Source: Gammaproteobacteria bacterium (GTDB taxonomy: Bacteria; Pseudomonadota; Gammaproteobacteria; Steroidobacterales; Steroidobacteraceae). From it: a DNA stretch of 64,000 nucleotides. Below the pieces are notes generated by a model. It searched no databases, was not told the origin of the DNA, and saw only the letters and a list, made by a program, of their open reading frames with translations. The translations under genes and the position numbers were made by a program. Below are positions 46,103 through 54,775 of the stretch, in pieces; positions within the stretch are counted from its first letter, which is position 1, and every line of letters starts with the position of its first letter. The stretch is taken from the NCBI GenBank assembly GCA_018970145.1, contig JAGWWY010000011.1, forward strand, positions 1-64,000, given 5' to 3'.

Positions 46103-46393
46103 ATGGAACTGAATCAGGCAGCAGAGTCCTTCAACGCGCTCTCCCAACCCAGCCGGCTGGCTATCGTCAGCCTGCTCGGGCAGGCGGGTAACGCCGGGGC
46201 GCGGCCCTCCGACATGGCCGTCTTACTTCGGCTGCCGGCCAATACCCTGTCTTTTCATCTCCGGCAGCTGCGCCACGCGGGATTGGTGACGGAAGAACGC
46301 AGCGGCCGCGACCGCATCTATCGGGCGAACCTCAGCGCGCTACAACAGCTCATCCTCTATTTGGGTGAGACCTCTAGCCGGTCCTCGAATTGA
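46103..46393 (+). CDS. ArsR-family transcriptional regulator
   Basis: 96 residues, a minimal winged helix: FNALSQPSRLAIVSLLG, then the recognition region PSDMAVLLRLPANTLSFHLRQLRHAGLV and wing EERSGRDRIYRANL. No cysteines and no obvious metal ligands, so it is not a classical metal sensor. ATG 46103 begins the conserved MELNQAAESFNAL; a longer frame to 46022 is unlikely. The A/T-rich promoter region holds a partial palindrome ATATTATTGGAAATAT next to the start, possibly an autoregulatory operator. The stop overlaps the TTG of glgP (TTGA), an unusual coupling. Confidence 0.88.
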   Translation: MELNQAAESFNALSQPSRLAIVSLLGQAGNAGARPSDMAVLLRLPANTLSFHLRQLRHAGLVTEERSGRDRIYRANLSALQQLILYLGETSSRSSN

Positions 46394-48810
46394 CACAGCT
46401 TGCCCGCGCCATCGACGAGCGTCTCATCGGCGAGTTCGGCGTCACGCCCGCCGATGCCACCGATACCCAGTGGCTCGCAGCCATCGCCCGTTTGCTGCGC
46501 GAAGACCTGTCGGCCCGCGCCCTGCGCAGCCAGCTGCAGGACCGCGTCAACAAGGCTCGTCGCGTGCATTACCTCTCTATGGAATTTTTGATCGGACGAT
46601 CGCTCACGAATGCGGCTGATGCGTTGGGACTCGATGCGCCGCTGCGTGAGGCATTGGCCGCACGCGGTCGTCATCTCGAGCAATTGCAGGAGATCGAGTC
46701 AGATGCGGGGCTCGGAAACGGTGGGCTCGGACGACTCGCAGCCTGCTTCCTCGACTCGATGGCCACGGTGGACATCCCGGCTTTCGGCTATGGCATACGT
46801 TATCGATTCGGCATGTTCCAGCAACGCATCGAACACGGTGCGCAAGCCGAACTGCCGGACGAGTGGCTGAACGATGGCTCGCCCTGGGAGCATGCGAGAA
46901 CGGATCGGGACGTCGCGGTCGGCTTCGGTGGACGAACAGACCACGACGAGCACGGCCGAGCAATTTGGCTGCCGGAACGACGTATCAATGCCCGCGCGCA
47001 CGATATGTTCGTGCCCGGTCATGCCACCCGTCGAGTGGGTGTGCTGCGTCTGTGGGAGGCCCAGGCCACACCCGCTCTCGACATGTCGCTCTTCAATGCT
47101 GGCGACTTTCACTCAGCCACTGCGATCAAAGGGCGAGACGAAGTGCTCTCCTGGGTGCTTTACCCGAATGACAGCACAGACGCGGGTCGTGAACTGCGGC
47201 TGCGGCAGGAGTATTTCTTCGTCTGCGCGTCAATCACGGACATTCTCCAGCGCCATCTCGAAGAGCATCCGACCCTTTTGAATCTCGCTGATCATGTGGC
47301 GATTCACCTGAACGACACGCACCCAGCGCTCGCGATAGCGGAGTTGATACGCGCGCTCGTCGATCGGTATTCACTAGATTGGGCAATCGCCTGGCAGCTC
47401 ACGCGCGAGATTTTCTCGTATACGAATCACACACTGATGCCTGAGGCACTCGAAACTTGGAACGCCGATCTCCTTCGGCGCGTGCTACCCCGCCATATCG
47501 AGATCATCGAGCGGCTGAACGAAGCGTTGTTAGCCGAGGCGGCCGCGCGCTTTCCAGACGAACCGGAGCGTCTCGCCCGGATGAGCATTGTCAAGACCCA
47601 AGGCGATGCGCCAAGCGAGCATCAGATCCGTATGGCGCATCTGGCGGTCATGGGCAGCCACACCGTCAATGGCGTCTCGGCGCTGCACTCGACACTCATG
47701 GTCGAACACGTCTTCAAAGATTTCGCTGAGCTGTGGCCTCAGCGCTTCACGAACGTCACTAACGGAGTCACTTTACGGCGGTGGCTCTCGCAAGCCAATC
47801 CGGAGCTTGCTCGACTATTGGATCTGAAAATCGGTCGGCAGTGGCGTTTTGAGTCAGAGCGACTCGCACTGCTGAAGAGCCATTCGCACGAGCAGAGTTT
47901 CATCAGCGAGTTTCGTGCTATCAAACGGGAAAACAAGAGTCGCTTGTGCGATCTCATCCGGCGTACGACGGATATCGAAACGGACGCAAATAGTCTTTTC
48001 GATGTGCAAATCAAGCGTATCCACGAATACAAGCGACAGTTACTGAACGTGCTGCATGTCGTATCGCGATATCACGCCATACTCGCCAACCCAACGGCGG
48101 ACTGGGTTGCGCGCACCGTTGTCTTCGCCGGCAAGGCAGCCTCGTCGTATCGCACGGCCAAGCAGATCATTCGCTTGATCAATGACGTTGCTGCCGTCGT
48201 CAATCGCGATTCGACGGTAGCCGGGCGATTGAAGGTCGTCTTTCTACCCAACTACAGTGTCTCGCTAGCCGAGATCATCATCCCGGGCTCGGACCTCTCG
48301 GAACAAATATCGACCGCAGGCACCGAAGCGTCTGGCACTGGCAATATGAAGTTCGCGCTTAACGGCGCGCTGACGATCGGCACCCAAGATGGCGCCACCA
48401 TCGAGATGCGCGAGCGGATCGGCGCAGACAACATGTTCACGTTCGGCTTAAGCAGCGACGAGATCGTGGCGCTCAAAGCAAACGGCTATCGACCAGAGGA
48501 CATCATCGGCGCCGACCCCGATTTGGCCGCCGTACTCGATTCAATCGCCAGCGGTCGGTTCTCGCCGACCGAACCGGAGCGTTATCGCGAACTCATCGAC
48601 GATCTACGCGGCGGTGGCGATCGATACTGCCTGATCGCGGATTTCGCGAGCTATCGTCGAGCACAGCACCAGGCTGATGAACTGTTCCGGCAGCCCTCGC
48701 GCTGGACCTCGGCGGCGATCGAAAATGTTGCAGGTATGGGCTACTTCTCATCTGATCGCGCCATCCTCGAGTACGCCCAGAATATCTGGCGTATCGCCCC
48801 GCAGCGATAA
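46390..48810 (+). CDS. glgP: Glycogen phosphorylase
   Basis: 806 residues, full length. It releases glucose-1-phosphate from alpha-1,4-glucan ends. It contains HYLSMEFLIGRSLTNAA, LGNGGLGRLAACFLDSMAT, FGYGIRYRFGMF, the pyridoxal phosphate region TEASGTGNMKFALNGALTIGT (Lys of NMKF) and FIQRIHEYKRQ-like FDVQIKRIHEYKRQLLN. Starts with TTG 46390 overlapping the ArsR stop; its own end is followed by glgB after 13 bp. ArsR control of glycogen use is implied by position. Confidence 0.95.
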   Translation: MTQLARAIDERLIGEFGVTPADATDTQWLAAIARLLREDLSARALRSQLQDRVNKARRVHYLSMEFLIGRSLTNAADALGLDAPLREALAARGRHLEQLQEIESDAGLGNGGLGRLAACFLDSMATVDIPAFGYGIRYRFGMFQQRIEHGAQAELPDEWLNDGSPWEHARTDRDVAVGFGGRTDHDEHGRAIWLPERRINARAHDMFVPGHATRRVGVLRLWEAQATPALDMSLFNAGDFHSATAIKGRDEVLSWVLYPNDSTDAGRELRLRQEYFFVCASITDILQRHLEEHPTLLNLADHVAIHLNDTHPALAIAELIRALVDRYSLDWAIAWQLTREIFSYTNHTLMPEALETWNADLLRRVLPRHIEIIERLNEALLAEAAARFPDEPERLARMSIVKTQGDAPSEHQIRMAHLAVMGSHTVNGVSALHSTLMVEHVFKDFAELWPQRFTNVTNGVTLRRWLSQANPELARLLDLKIGRQWRFESERLALLKSHSHEQSFISEFRAIKRENKSRLCDLIRRTTDIETDANSLFDVQIKRIHEYKRQLLNVLHVVSRYHAILANPTADWVARTVVFAGKAASSYRTAKQIIRLINDVAAVVNRDSTVAGRLKVVFLPNYSVSLAEIIIPGSDLSEQISTAGTEASGTGNMKFALNGALTIGTQDGATIEMRERIGADNMFTFGLSSDEIVALKANGYRPEDIIGADPDLAAVLDSIASGRFSPTEPERYRELIDDLRGGGDRYCLIADFASYRRAQHQADELFRQPSRWTSAAIENVAGMGYFSSDRAILEYAQNIWRIAPQR

Positions 48811-48823
48811 GCCGGCTAGCCTG

Positions 48824-50998
48824 ATGCGTCGCGATATCGTTCCACCCGTTGCCGATCGCGGACCCCATCGAACTTCGGACGGTTGCACGCTCATCCGAGT
48901 CTTCCAGCCTGATGCTCGAGCGCTCGAGCTGCTCGATTCGCACGGCAAACATTCTTTGGGAGTTTTCTCACAGCTGCATCCCGATGGCTCTTTTCAATTC
49001 ACAGTTGACGGAGCGCTCACCGACTATCGACTGCGAGCCACTTGGAGCGATGGCGGCACGTGGGTATTTGACGATCCTTACCGACACGCACCGAACATTT
49101 CCGAAACAGATCTTTGGCTTTTCGCAGAGGGCACGCTGCTGCGCCCGCAGGAGGTGCTCGGTGCACAACCGGTCCACAGCCAGGGCGTCGATGGCACTCG
49201 ATTTGCCGTGTGGGCACCGAATGCGAGCGGCGTCAGTGTCGTCGGGGACTTCAACTTTTGGGACGAACGACGCCACCCCATGCGGCTTCGTGGAAAAAGC
49301 GGTGTGTGGGAGTTATTTATCCCGGGCGTGTTCGACGGTGCTCTCTATAAGTTTGCGTTGAAAGATCGTCGTGGTCGACGAGTCGGCCAGAAAAGCGATC
49401 CGTTTGCACGGCGCGTCGAACTGCGCCCGTCGAATGCCAGCATCGTGAGTGCCGCCCTCGAACCCATAGAATGTGATTCAACCTCACTGCGACGCAACCG
49501 CTTCGATGCACCGATCAGCATTTACGAAGTGCATGCGAGCTCGTGGCGCTACTCGCGCAAGCCAGGGCGCCGCTTCGCCGACTGGAATGAGCTGCGTGAG
49601 ACGCTGATTCCCTATGTAGCCGATCTGGGCTTCAGCCATATCGAACTACTACCCATCACGGAATATCCACTTGACGAGTCCTGGGGCTATCAACCCACCG
49701 GACTTTACGCGGCGACATCGCGACATGGCGACGCCGAAGATTTTCGCCACTTCGTCGCCGCTTGCCATGCAGCCGGCATCGGCGTCATCGTCGATTGGGT
49801 GCCGGCTCATTTTCCATCCGATGCGCACGGACTCGCACGATTCGACGGTAGCGCTCTTTTCGAATACGCAGACCCACGCGAAGGCAAGCACCCGGATTGG
49901 AATACGCTGATTTACGATTTCAAAAAACCGCAGGTACGTAATTTTCTGCTTGGCAGCGCTCTCTACTGGCTCGAGTCGTTTGATGTCGATGGACTACGCG
50001 TCGATGCCGTGGCATCTATGCTCTATCGTGACTACAGTCGTCGTCACGGGGAATGGCTGCCGAACGAACATGGCGGCAAGGAAAATCTCGAGGCTATCCA
50101 GTTCTTGAGGCAATTGAACGAACTCGTCGGAAAACATCGTCCGGGAGCCATCGTCATCGCCGAAGAATCGACCGCTTTTCCGCAGGTAACCCACCCAACA
50201 TATCTCGGCGGGCTCGGTTTCCACTACAAGTGGAACATGGGATGGATGAACGATACCTTGAGGTATATCAGTCGCGAACCGGTCCATCGCAGACACCACC
50301 ACAATGAGCTGAACTTCAACATCTCTTACGCTTACAGCGAAAACTTCATCCTGCCCGTCTCGCATGATGAGGTCGTGCATGGCAAAGGTTCGCTTCTCGG
50401 CAGAACGCCCGGCACGCGTCAGCACAAGTTTTCCAATCTACGGGCGTACCTCGGCTTCATGTTCGCCCACCCTGGTAAGAAGCTCCTGTTCATGGGCAGC
50501 GAGTTCGCGCAAGAGCGAGAGTGGAACCACGCAGCCGAGCTTGACTGGGACCTGCTCAACGACGACCTGCACCTCGGTGTGAAACGCTTGGTGCGCGATT
50601 TGAACAGGCTCCTGCGCGACCTGCCGCCGCTACACGAGCGTGATCATGACCGCGCCGGATTCGAGTGGTTAGACGTCGACAATCACCAGCAGTCGCTGAT
50701 TGCTTTCTCGCGATCAGGCATTGGCAAAGAATCGGCCGTAATTGTGATTTGTAATTTCACTCCGGCCGCGCGCGAGGGGTATCGAGTCGGTGTCCCGTTC
50801 GCCGGCGTGTACGAGGAGTGCCTCAACACCGATTCCGAGCACTACGGTGGCAAGAATATCGGCACGCCGCTCGGACGGGCTCATTCCGAAAAGAGAGCGG
50901 CGCATGGCAAGAGCCATTCGATCGTCGTGCGCGTGCCGCCGCTTGCGACGATATTCCTATCCAATAAATCGGTCGCTAACGCGCCGCCTGCCGAATGA
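48824..50998 (+). CDS. glgB: 1,4-alpha-glucan branching enzyme
   Basis: About 724 residues. It has the extra N-terminal N1 domain (with DYRLRATWSDGGTWVFDDPYR), the CBM48 domain (GTRFAVWAPNASGVSVVGDFNFWD), and the GH13 barrel: YEVHASSW, GFSHIELLPITEYPLDESWGYQ, DWVPAHFPSD, DGLRVDAVASMLY (nucleophile Asp), VIAEESTAFP (acid Glu) and PVSHDEVVHGKGSL. It forms alpha-1,6 branches in glycogen. ATG 48824 just after the glgP stop is chosen; a frame reaching 48677 would overlap glgP without homology. The 3' end overlaps the convergent winged-helix gene by 23 bp. glgA, glgC and glgX are not in the window. Confidence 0.95.
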   Translation: MRRDIVPPVADRGPHRTSDGCTLIRVFQPDARALELLDSHGKHSLGVFSQLHPDGSFQFTVDGALTDYRLRATWSDGGTWVFDDPYRHAPNISETDLWLFAEGTLLRPQEVLGAQPVHSQGVDGTRFAVWAPNASGVSVVGDFNFWDERRHPMRLRGKSGVWELFIPGVFDGALYKFALKDRRGRRVGQKSDPFARRVELRPSNASIVSAALEPIECDSTSLRRNRFDAPISIYEVHASSWRYSRKPGRRFADWNELRETLIPYVADLGFSHIELLPITEYPLDESWGYQPTGLYAATSRHGDAEDFRHFVAACHAAGIGVIVDWVPAHFPSDAHGLARFDGSALFEYADPREGKHPDWNTLIYDFKKPQVRNFLLGSALYWLESFDVDGLRVDAVASMLYRDYSRRHGEWLPNEHGGKENLEAIQFLRQLNELVGKHRPGAIVIAEESTAFPQVTHPTYLGGLGFHYKWNMGWMNDTLRYISREPVHRRHHHNELNFNISYAYSENFILPVSHDEVVHGKGSLLGRTPGTRQHKFSNLRAYLGFMFAHPGKKLLFMGSEFAQEREWNHAAELDWDLLNDDLHLGVKRLVRDLNRLLRDLPPLHERDHDRAGFEWLDVDNHQQSLIAFSRSGIGKESAVIVICNFTPAAREGYRVGVPFAGVYEECLNTDSEHYGGKNIGTPLGRAHSEKRAAHGKSHSIVVRVPPLATIFLSNKSVANAPPAE

Positions 50999-51338
50999 CC
51001 GCAGCGTATTCCTCAAAATAGCGCAATGCCCGCTCGGTCGGTACCACCAGCTTCACGCGAGAGTCGGACTGCGTGCCCTGAAACTCGACCAAACCGGCAT
51101 CCTTGAGTTGGTGGATACGCTTACGCACCGTGTTGAAGTGACCGATCTCCCGTCGATCGAGCAGTTTGTTGATCGGATAGGGCTCGCCGCTCTTCCACGC
51201 CTGCGTGATATCTGCCAGCAACAGCTCGACATTCGGGATCGAAAGCACCTCCGTCGACGGCAAGTTTTGAAGCCCATCGACGAGCCAGCGAAATCTCAGG
51301 TAGAGATCAAGGAGATTCAGGTTTGGTTTTTCGCTCAT
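50976..51338 (-). CDS. Small winged-helix protein, unknown role
   Basis: 120 residues. PNVELLLADITQAWKSGEPYPINKLLDRREIGHFNTVRKRIHQLKDAGLVEF reads as a winged helix with NTVRKRIHQLKDAGLV as recognition helix, like MarR/Rrf2-like regulators, followed by LVVPTERALRYFEEYA. No metal or ligand site is evident. It is the third gene of a leftward operon with maeB and a membrane protein, overlapping that gene by 32 bp, so it may regulate the operon. Confidence 0.6.
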   Translation of the reverse strand: MSEKPNLNLLDLYLRFRWLVDGLQNLPSTEVLSIPNVELLLADITQAWKSGEPYPINKLLDRREIGHFNTVRKRIHQLKDAGLVEFQGTQSDSRVKLVVPTERALRYFEEYAAVIRQAAR

Positions 51339-51930
51339 GATGAATTGCGTTCGAGGTCAGGTTTCGGAGCAGCCAGATACATCCCTTCAGGATGTAGAGC
51401 AGCAAAAGGGCGCCAAAAAGATCTCCGATGAACATCGCGATCAAAAGTTCAGCCCAATCCTGCACTTCGTTTCCGAGCGCATAACGCGCCATGATGTGCG
51501 ATGTCGAATTCAACGCGGCCGACACGGCGGCGAGCGACAGCAGCGCGCGTGCGTTCAGGGCGGGCCTACCGTTAAAGACCCACGGTTGCAGGCTACGGCC
51601 CGGCCACTGACGAAAAGTCAGCATCACGGCCAGCCATGCGGCCAGCCCTGGAATCACCGCGAGCACCAGATCCAGCCAAGGATCCAGGTGCGGACCGTGC
51701 GCGGAGTACCGGGTGTAAGTCGCCGCGCCGATCGTGAAACCAAGCGCCCCTGCCGGGCCAAATAACAGCACCAAGATCATCCGCAAGCCATGCGGCAAAT
51801 AAATCCAATTGATACCGGGTACATGCTCTGTCCAGGCGAACAGCCAGTCGTAGAGCGGCAAAAATCCGAGCCATAGTGCTACACCTATCACGGTGAACAG
51901 CGCGAATCGACGGTACCGACCGGTTGTCAT
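51307..51930 (-). CDS. Six-helix membrane protein (MASE1-like)
   Basis: About 207 residues with five to six hydrophobic helices. The segment INWIYLPHGLRMILVLLFGPAGALGFTIGA resembles the start of MASE1 sensory membrane domains, but no kinase or diguanylate cyclase is attached. ATG 51930 shares TGATG with the maeB stop and is preferred to a GTG three bases earlier. It ends KTKPESP inside the start of the winged-helix gene. A stand-alone membrane sensor for the following regulator is possible. Confidence 0.55.
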   Translation of the reverse strand: MTTGRYRRFALFTVIGVALWLGFLPLYDWLFAWTEHVPGINWIYLPHGLRMILVLLFGPAGALGFTIGAATYTRYSAHGPHLDPWLDLVLAVIPGLAAWLAVMLTFRQWPGRSLQPWVFNGRPALNARALLSLAAVSAALNSTSHIMARYALGNEVQDWAELLIAMFIGDLFGALLLLYILKGCIWLLRNLTSNAIHHERKTKPESP

Positions 51931-53180
51931 CACTTCCTATAATGAGAGGGATAGGCTTTACCCGCAACACCACTGGCGATCGCCGCTTTGGCCACCGCGC
52001 TCGCCACCACCTCGCGCAGACGAGGATCCATCGGCTTCGGCAGAATGTATTCAGGCCCGAAAGCGAGCGCCGTCACGTCCGGGTAGGCTTGGATCACCTC
52101 GTTCGGAACCGTTTCTTTGGTGAGATTGGCAATCGCGTGTGCCGCAGCAATCTTCATCTCTTCCGTGATCGCATGCGCGCGCACATCGAGGGCGCCACGG
52201 AAGATGAACGGAAAGCACAGTACGTTGTTCACCTGGTTTGGAAAATCCGAGCGCCCCGTCGCGACGATCACATCGTCGCGGATCAGCCGCGCAGCGGCAG
52301 GCCGAACCTCGGGCTCGGGATTGGCGAGCGCGAAAATCACCGGTCGCGGCGCCATCGAACGCAGCAACTCGGCATCGAGCAAGCCGGCGGCCGAGACCCC
52401 GATGAAGACATCGGCACCCTGCAACGCATCGGCGAGCGTGCGATGGGCGCTCTCGTTGGCAAACTCCGCTTTGTAGTCAGGCAAATTTTTCCGCCCGGAA
52501 TGAATGACCCCCTGCCGATCGACCGCCGTCATATTGGCCACCGGAACACCCATTGATCGCAACAAGCGCAAGGTCGCTGTGCCGGCAGCACCGCTGCCAA
52601 GGCACACGATCTTCACCTCGTCGAGGCGCTTACCTTGCAACTCAAGCGCATTCAACAAACCCGCGACCACGCAAATGGCTGTGCCGTGTTGATCATCGTG
52701 AAACACGGGTACCGTGCAGCGCGCTTTCAGCGCCTCCTCGATAGCGAAGCATTGGGGGGCGCCCACATCCTCGATGTTGATACCGCCGAAACTGTCCGCG
52801 ATACGCGCGACCGTATCGATGAAGCTCTCGGCCGTCTCGGCGTTGATTTCGATATCCACACAATCGAGATCCGCGAAGCGTTTGAATAGCAACGCCTTGC
52901 CTTCCATCACGGGCTTGCTTGCCAGCGCACCGAGATTGCCGAGTCCCAAGATCGCCGAGCCATCGGTCACGATGCCGATGAGATTGCCTTTATTGGTGTA
53001 TTCGTAAGCCGCTTCCGGATCGGCAGCGATGGCCAATACCGGCTCGGCGACGCCCGGGCTATAGGCTAGCGCCAAATCGCGGCTCGATTCCGCCGGCTTA
53101 AATACGTGCGTTCCGATCTTTCCCGGCCGCGGCATCGCGTGGTACGCGAGCGCTGCCTCGCGCAAAGCGTCGTCAGACAT
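51930..53180 (-). CDS. maeB: Malic enzyme (short form)
   Basis: 416 residues. Malate to pyruvate plus CO2 with NAD(P). Domains: N-terminal YHAMPRPGKIGT and LAYSPGVAEP, the malate/metal residues in NLGALASKPVMEGKALLFK and INIEDVGAP, FHDDQHGTA, and the dinucleotide-binding VCLGSGAAGTATLR. Unlike E. coli MaeB it lacks the C-terminal phosphotransacetylase domain; such short forms are common in many bacteria. ATG 53180 has GGAG six bases upstream. It starts 127 bp from divergent sthA; the two together could balance NADPH and NADH. Confidence 0.92.
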   Translation of the reverse strand: MSDDALREAALAYHAMPRPGKIGTHVFKPAESSRDLALAYSPGVAEPVLAIAADPEAAYEYTNKGNLIGIVTDGSAILGLGNLGALASKPVMEGKALLFKRFADLDCVDIEINAETAESFIDTVARIADSFGGINIEDVGAPQCFAIEEALKARCTVPVFHDDQHGTAICVVAGLLNALELQGKRLDEVKIVCLGSGAAGTATLRLLRSMGVPVANMTAVDRQGVIHSGRKNLPDYKAEFANESAHRTLADALQGADVFIGVSAAGLLDAELLRSMAPRPVIFALANPEPEVRPAAARLIRDDVIVATGRSDFPNQVNNVLCFPFIFRGALDVRAHAITEEMKIAAAHAIANLTKETVPNEVIQAYPDVTALAFGPEYILPKPMDPRLREVVASAVAKAAIASGVAGKAYPSHYRK

Positions 53181-53222
53181 GTCATCTCCCCCTGATATGG
53201 CCGATCACTATAGAGGCTCGGC

Positions 53223-53258
53223 ATCTCAGCCGGCAGGGGTTTGAATCCCTACCGAGAT
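53223..53258 (+). other. Hairpin in the maeB-sthA intergenic region
   Basis: ATCTC (53223-53227) pairs with GAGAT (53254-53258), and inside it AGGG (53235-53238) with CCCT (53247-53250). The inner part AGGGGTTTGAATCCCT imitates a tRNA T-arm, but no acceptor, D or anticodon arm is present. It could be a weak leader structure of sthA, or chance. Nothing else is seen in 53181-53307 apart from a GGGGA ribosome site ahead of sthA. Confidence 0.25.
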
Positions 53259-53307
53259 CAAACTAGGATCCAAAGCACAACATCAACAAGATCCAAAGGG
53301 GATCAAT

Positions 53308-54723
53308 ATGGGGGAGCGCGGGTTCGACTACGACCTGGTAGTCATCGGATCAGGTCCGTCTGGTCAAAGGGCGGCCATCCAAGCAGCCAAGTTAGGCAAG
53401 TCTGTTGCAATCATCGAGCGGGCTCGGACCGTCGGTGGGATCTGCGTCAACTACGGCACGATCCCCTCAAAGACCTTTCGCGAAGCGGTGCTGCACCTCT
53501 CAGGCTATCGTGAACGCGGCATCTACGGCTCGTCTTACCGAGTGAAGCAAGAGATCACCATTGACGATCTGCTCTATCGCGTGCAGCAAGTCGTTCGATC
53601 GGAGATCGATGTCATCCGTAACCAGATGACACGCAACCGCGTCGAACTCATCGAAGCGACCGCGACGTTTCTCGACCCGCATCTCATCGAGCTGACCACC
53701 GAAGGGCGACACGGCAAACGGCAGATCACCGCTCGAAAGGTCGTGATCGCTTGCGGTACCGAAGCTGCGCGCGACACCCATATTCCGTTCGACGGTCAAC
53801 GAGTCTTCACTAGTGACGATGTGCTTGGACTCGAGCGTCTGCCAAGATCGATTATCGTCGTTGGCGCGGGTGTCATCGGTATCGAATACGCGACCATGTT
53901 TGCGGCGCTCGGTGTCCGAGTCACGGTCGTGGACAAACGGCCGACACTGCTGCCTTTTCTCGATCATGAGATTTCGGCGGCGCTCACCTATGTCGTGCAA
54001 CAGAGCAACGTCACCATGCGGCTCGGCGAAGAAGTCGCCGAAATCGCCATTCTCAATGGCGTTTCGAAACCAGTGGAAGTTCGCTTGAAAAGCGGCAAGG
54101 TGTTGCACGCGGAAGCCGCGCTCTACTCGATTGGTCGCGTCGGAGCGACGGAACGCCTGCAACTCGGCAACGCCGGCGTGCAAGCAGATGATCGCAATCG
54201 CATCCCCGTCAACGAGCACTTCCAGAGCAACGTCGAGCACGTGTATGCCGTCGGCGATGTCATCGGCTTCCCGTCGCTGGCTTCGACCTCGTACGAACAA
54301 GGCCGAGCGGCGGCGCGCCATGCTTTCGGCCTGCGTAACGATCACGAGGGCGGTATCGGTCTCTTTCCATACGGCATCTATACGGTTCCCGAGATCTCGA
54401 CGATCGGCAAAAGCGAAGATGAGCTGACCGCCGCCGGCATCGCCTATGAGATCGGCAAAGCGAACTACCGGGAGATTTCGCGCGGCCAAATCATCGGCGA
54501 TCGAACGGGCTTGCTGAAGATCATCTTCAGCCCGGAATCCCGGCAGTTGCTCGGCGTGCACATCATGGGTGAAGGTGCGAGCGAACTGATTCACATCGGA
54601 CAAGTTTTGATGGCTCATAACGGCAAAATTGATTACTTCGCCGATGCCGTCTTCAACTTCCCGACTCTCGCCGAGTGCTACAAAACCGCGGCGCTCGACG
54701 GACTTAACCGGCTCAGCATCTAA
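53308..54723 (+). CDS. sthA: Soluble pyridine nucleotide transhydrogenase
   Basis: 471 residues, pyridine-nucleotide-disulfide oxidoreductase fold. It transfers electrons between NADPH and NADH. The FAD motif GSGPSGQRAA (14-23) is followed by GGICVNYGTIPSKTFREA, where one of the two redox cysteines of lipoamide dehydrogenases is replaced by Thr, the distinguishing SthA feature. NAD(P)-binding VVGAGVIGIEYATMFA and the C-terminal GASELIHIGQVLMAH complete it. ATG 53308 has GGGGA six bases upstream. Divergent from maeB. Confidence 0.95.
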   Translation: MGERGFDYDLVVIGSGPSGQRAAIQAAKLGKSVAIIERARTVGGICVNYGTIPSKTFREAVLHLSGYRERGIYGSSYRVKQEITIDDLLYRVQQVVRSEIDVIRNQMTRNRVELIEATATFLDPHLIELTTEGRHGKRQITARKVVIACGTEAARDTHIPFDGQRVFTSDDVLGLERLPRSIIVVGAGVIGIEYATMFAALGVRVTVVDKRPTLLPFLDHEISAALTYVVQQSNVTMRLGEEVAEIAILNGVSKPVEVRLKSGKVLHAEAALYSIGRVGATERLQLGNAGVQADDRNRIPVNEHFQSNVEHVYAVGDVIGFPSLASTSYEQGRAAARHAFGLRNDHEGGIGLFPYGIYTVPEISTIGKSEDELTAAGIAYEIGKANYREISRGQIIGDRTGLLKIIFSPESRQLLGVHIMGEGASELIHIGQVLMAHNGKIDYFADAVFNFPTLAECYKTAALDGLNRLSI

Positions 54724-54775
54724 ACTCAGCCTCTAAAAGTAGCCCAAGGCCCGCGAAAGGCGGCAGAATCATCGG

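Noticed and set aside
53231-53258. tRNA-like T-arm sequence
   Set aside because: No matching acceptor stem, D-arm or anticodon arm; too short for a tRNA.
53500-54618. 372-codon leftward open frame opposite sthA
   Set aside because: Mirror of a well-conserved SthA; no motif, no ribosome site.
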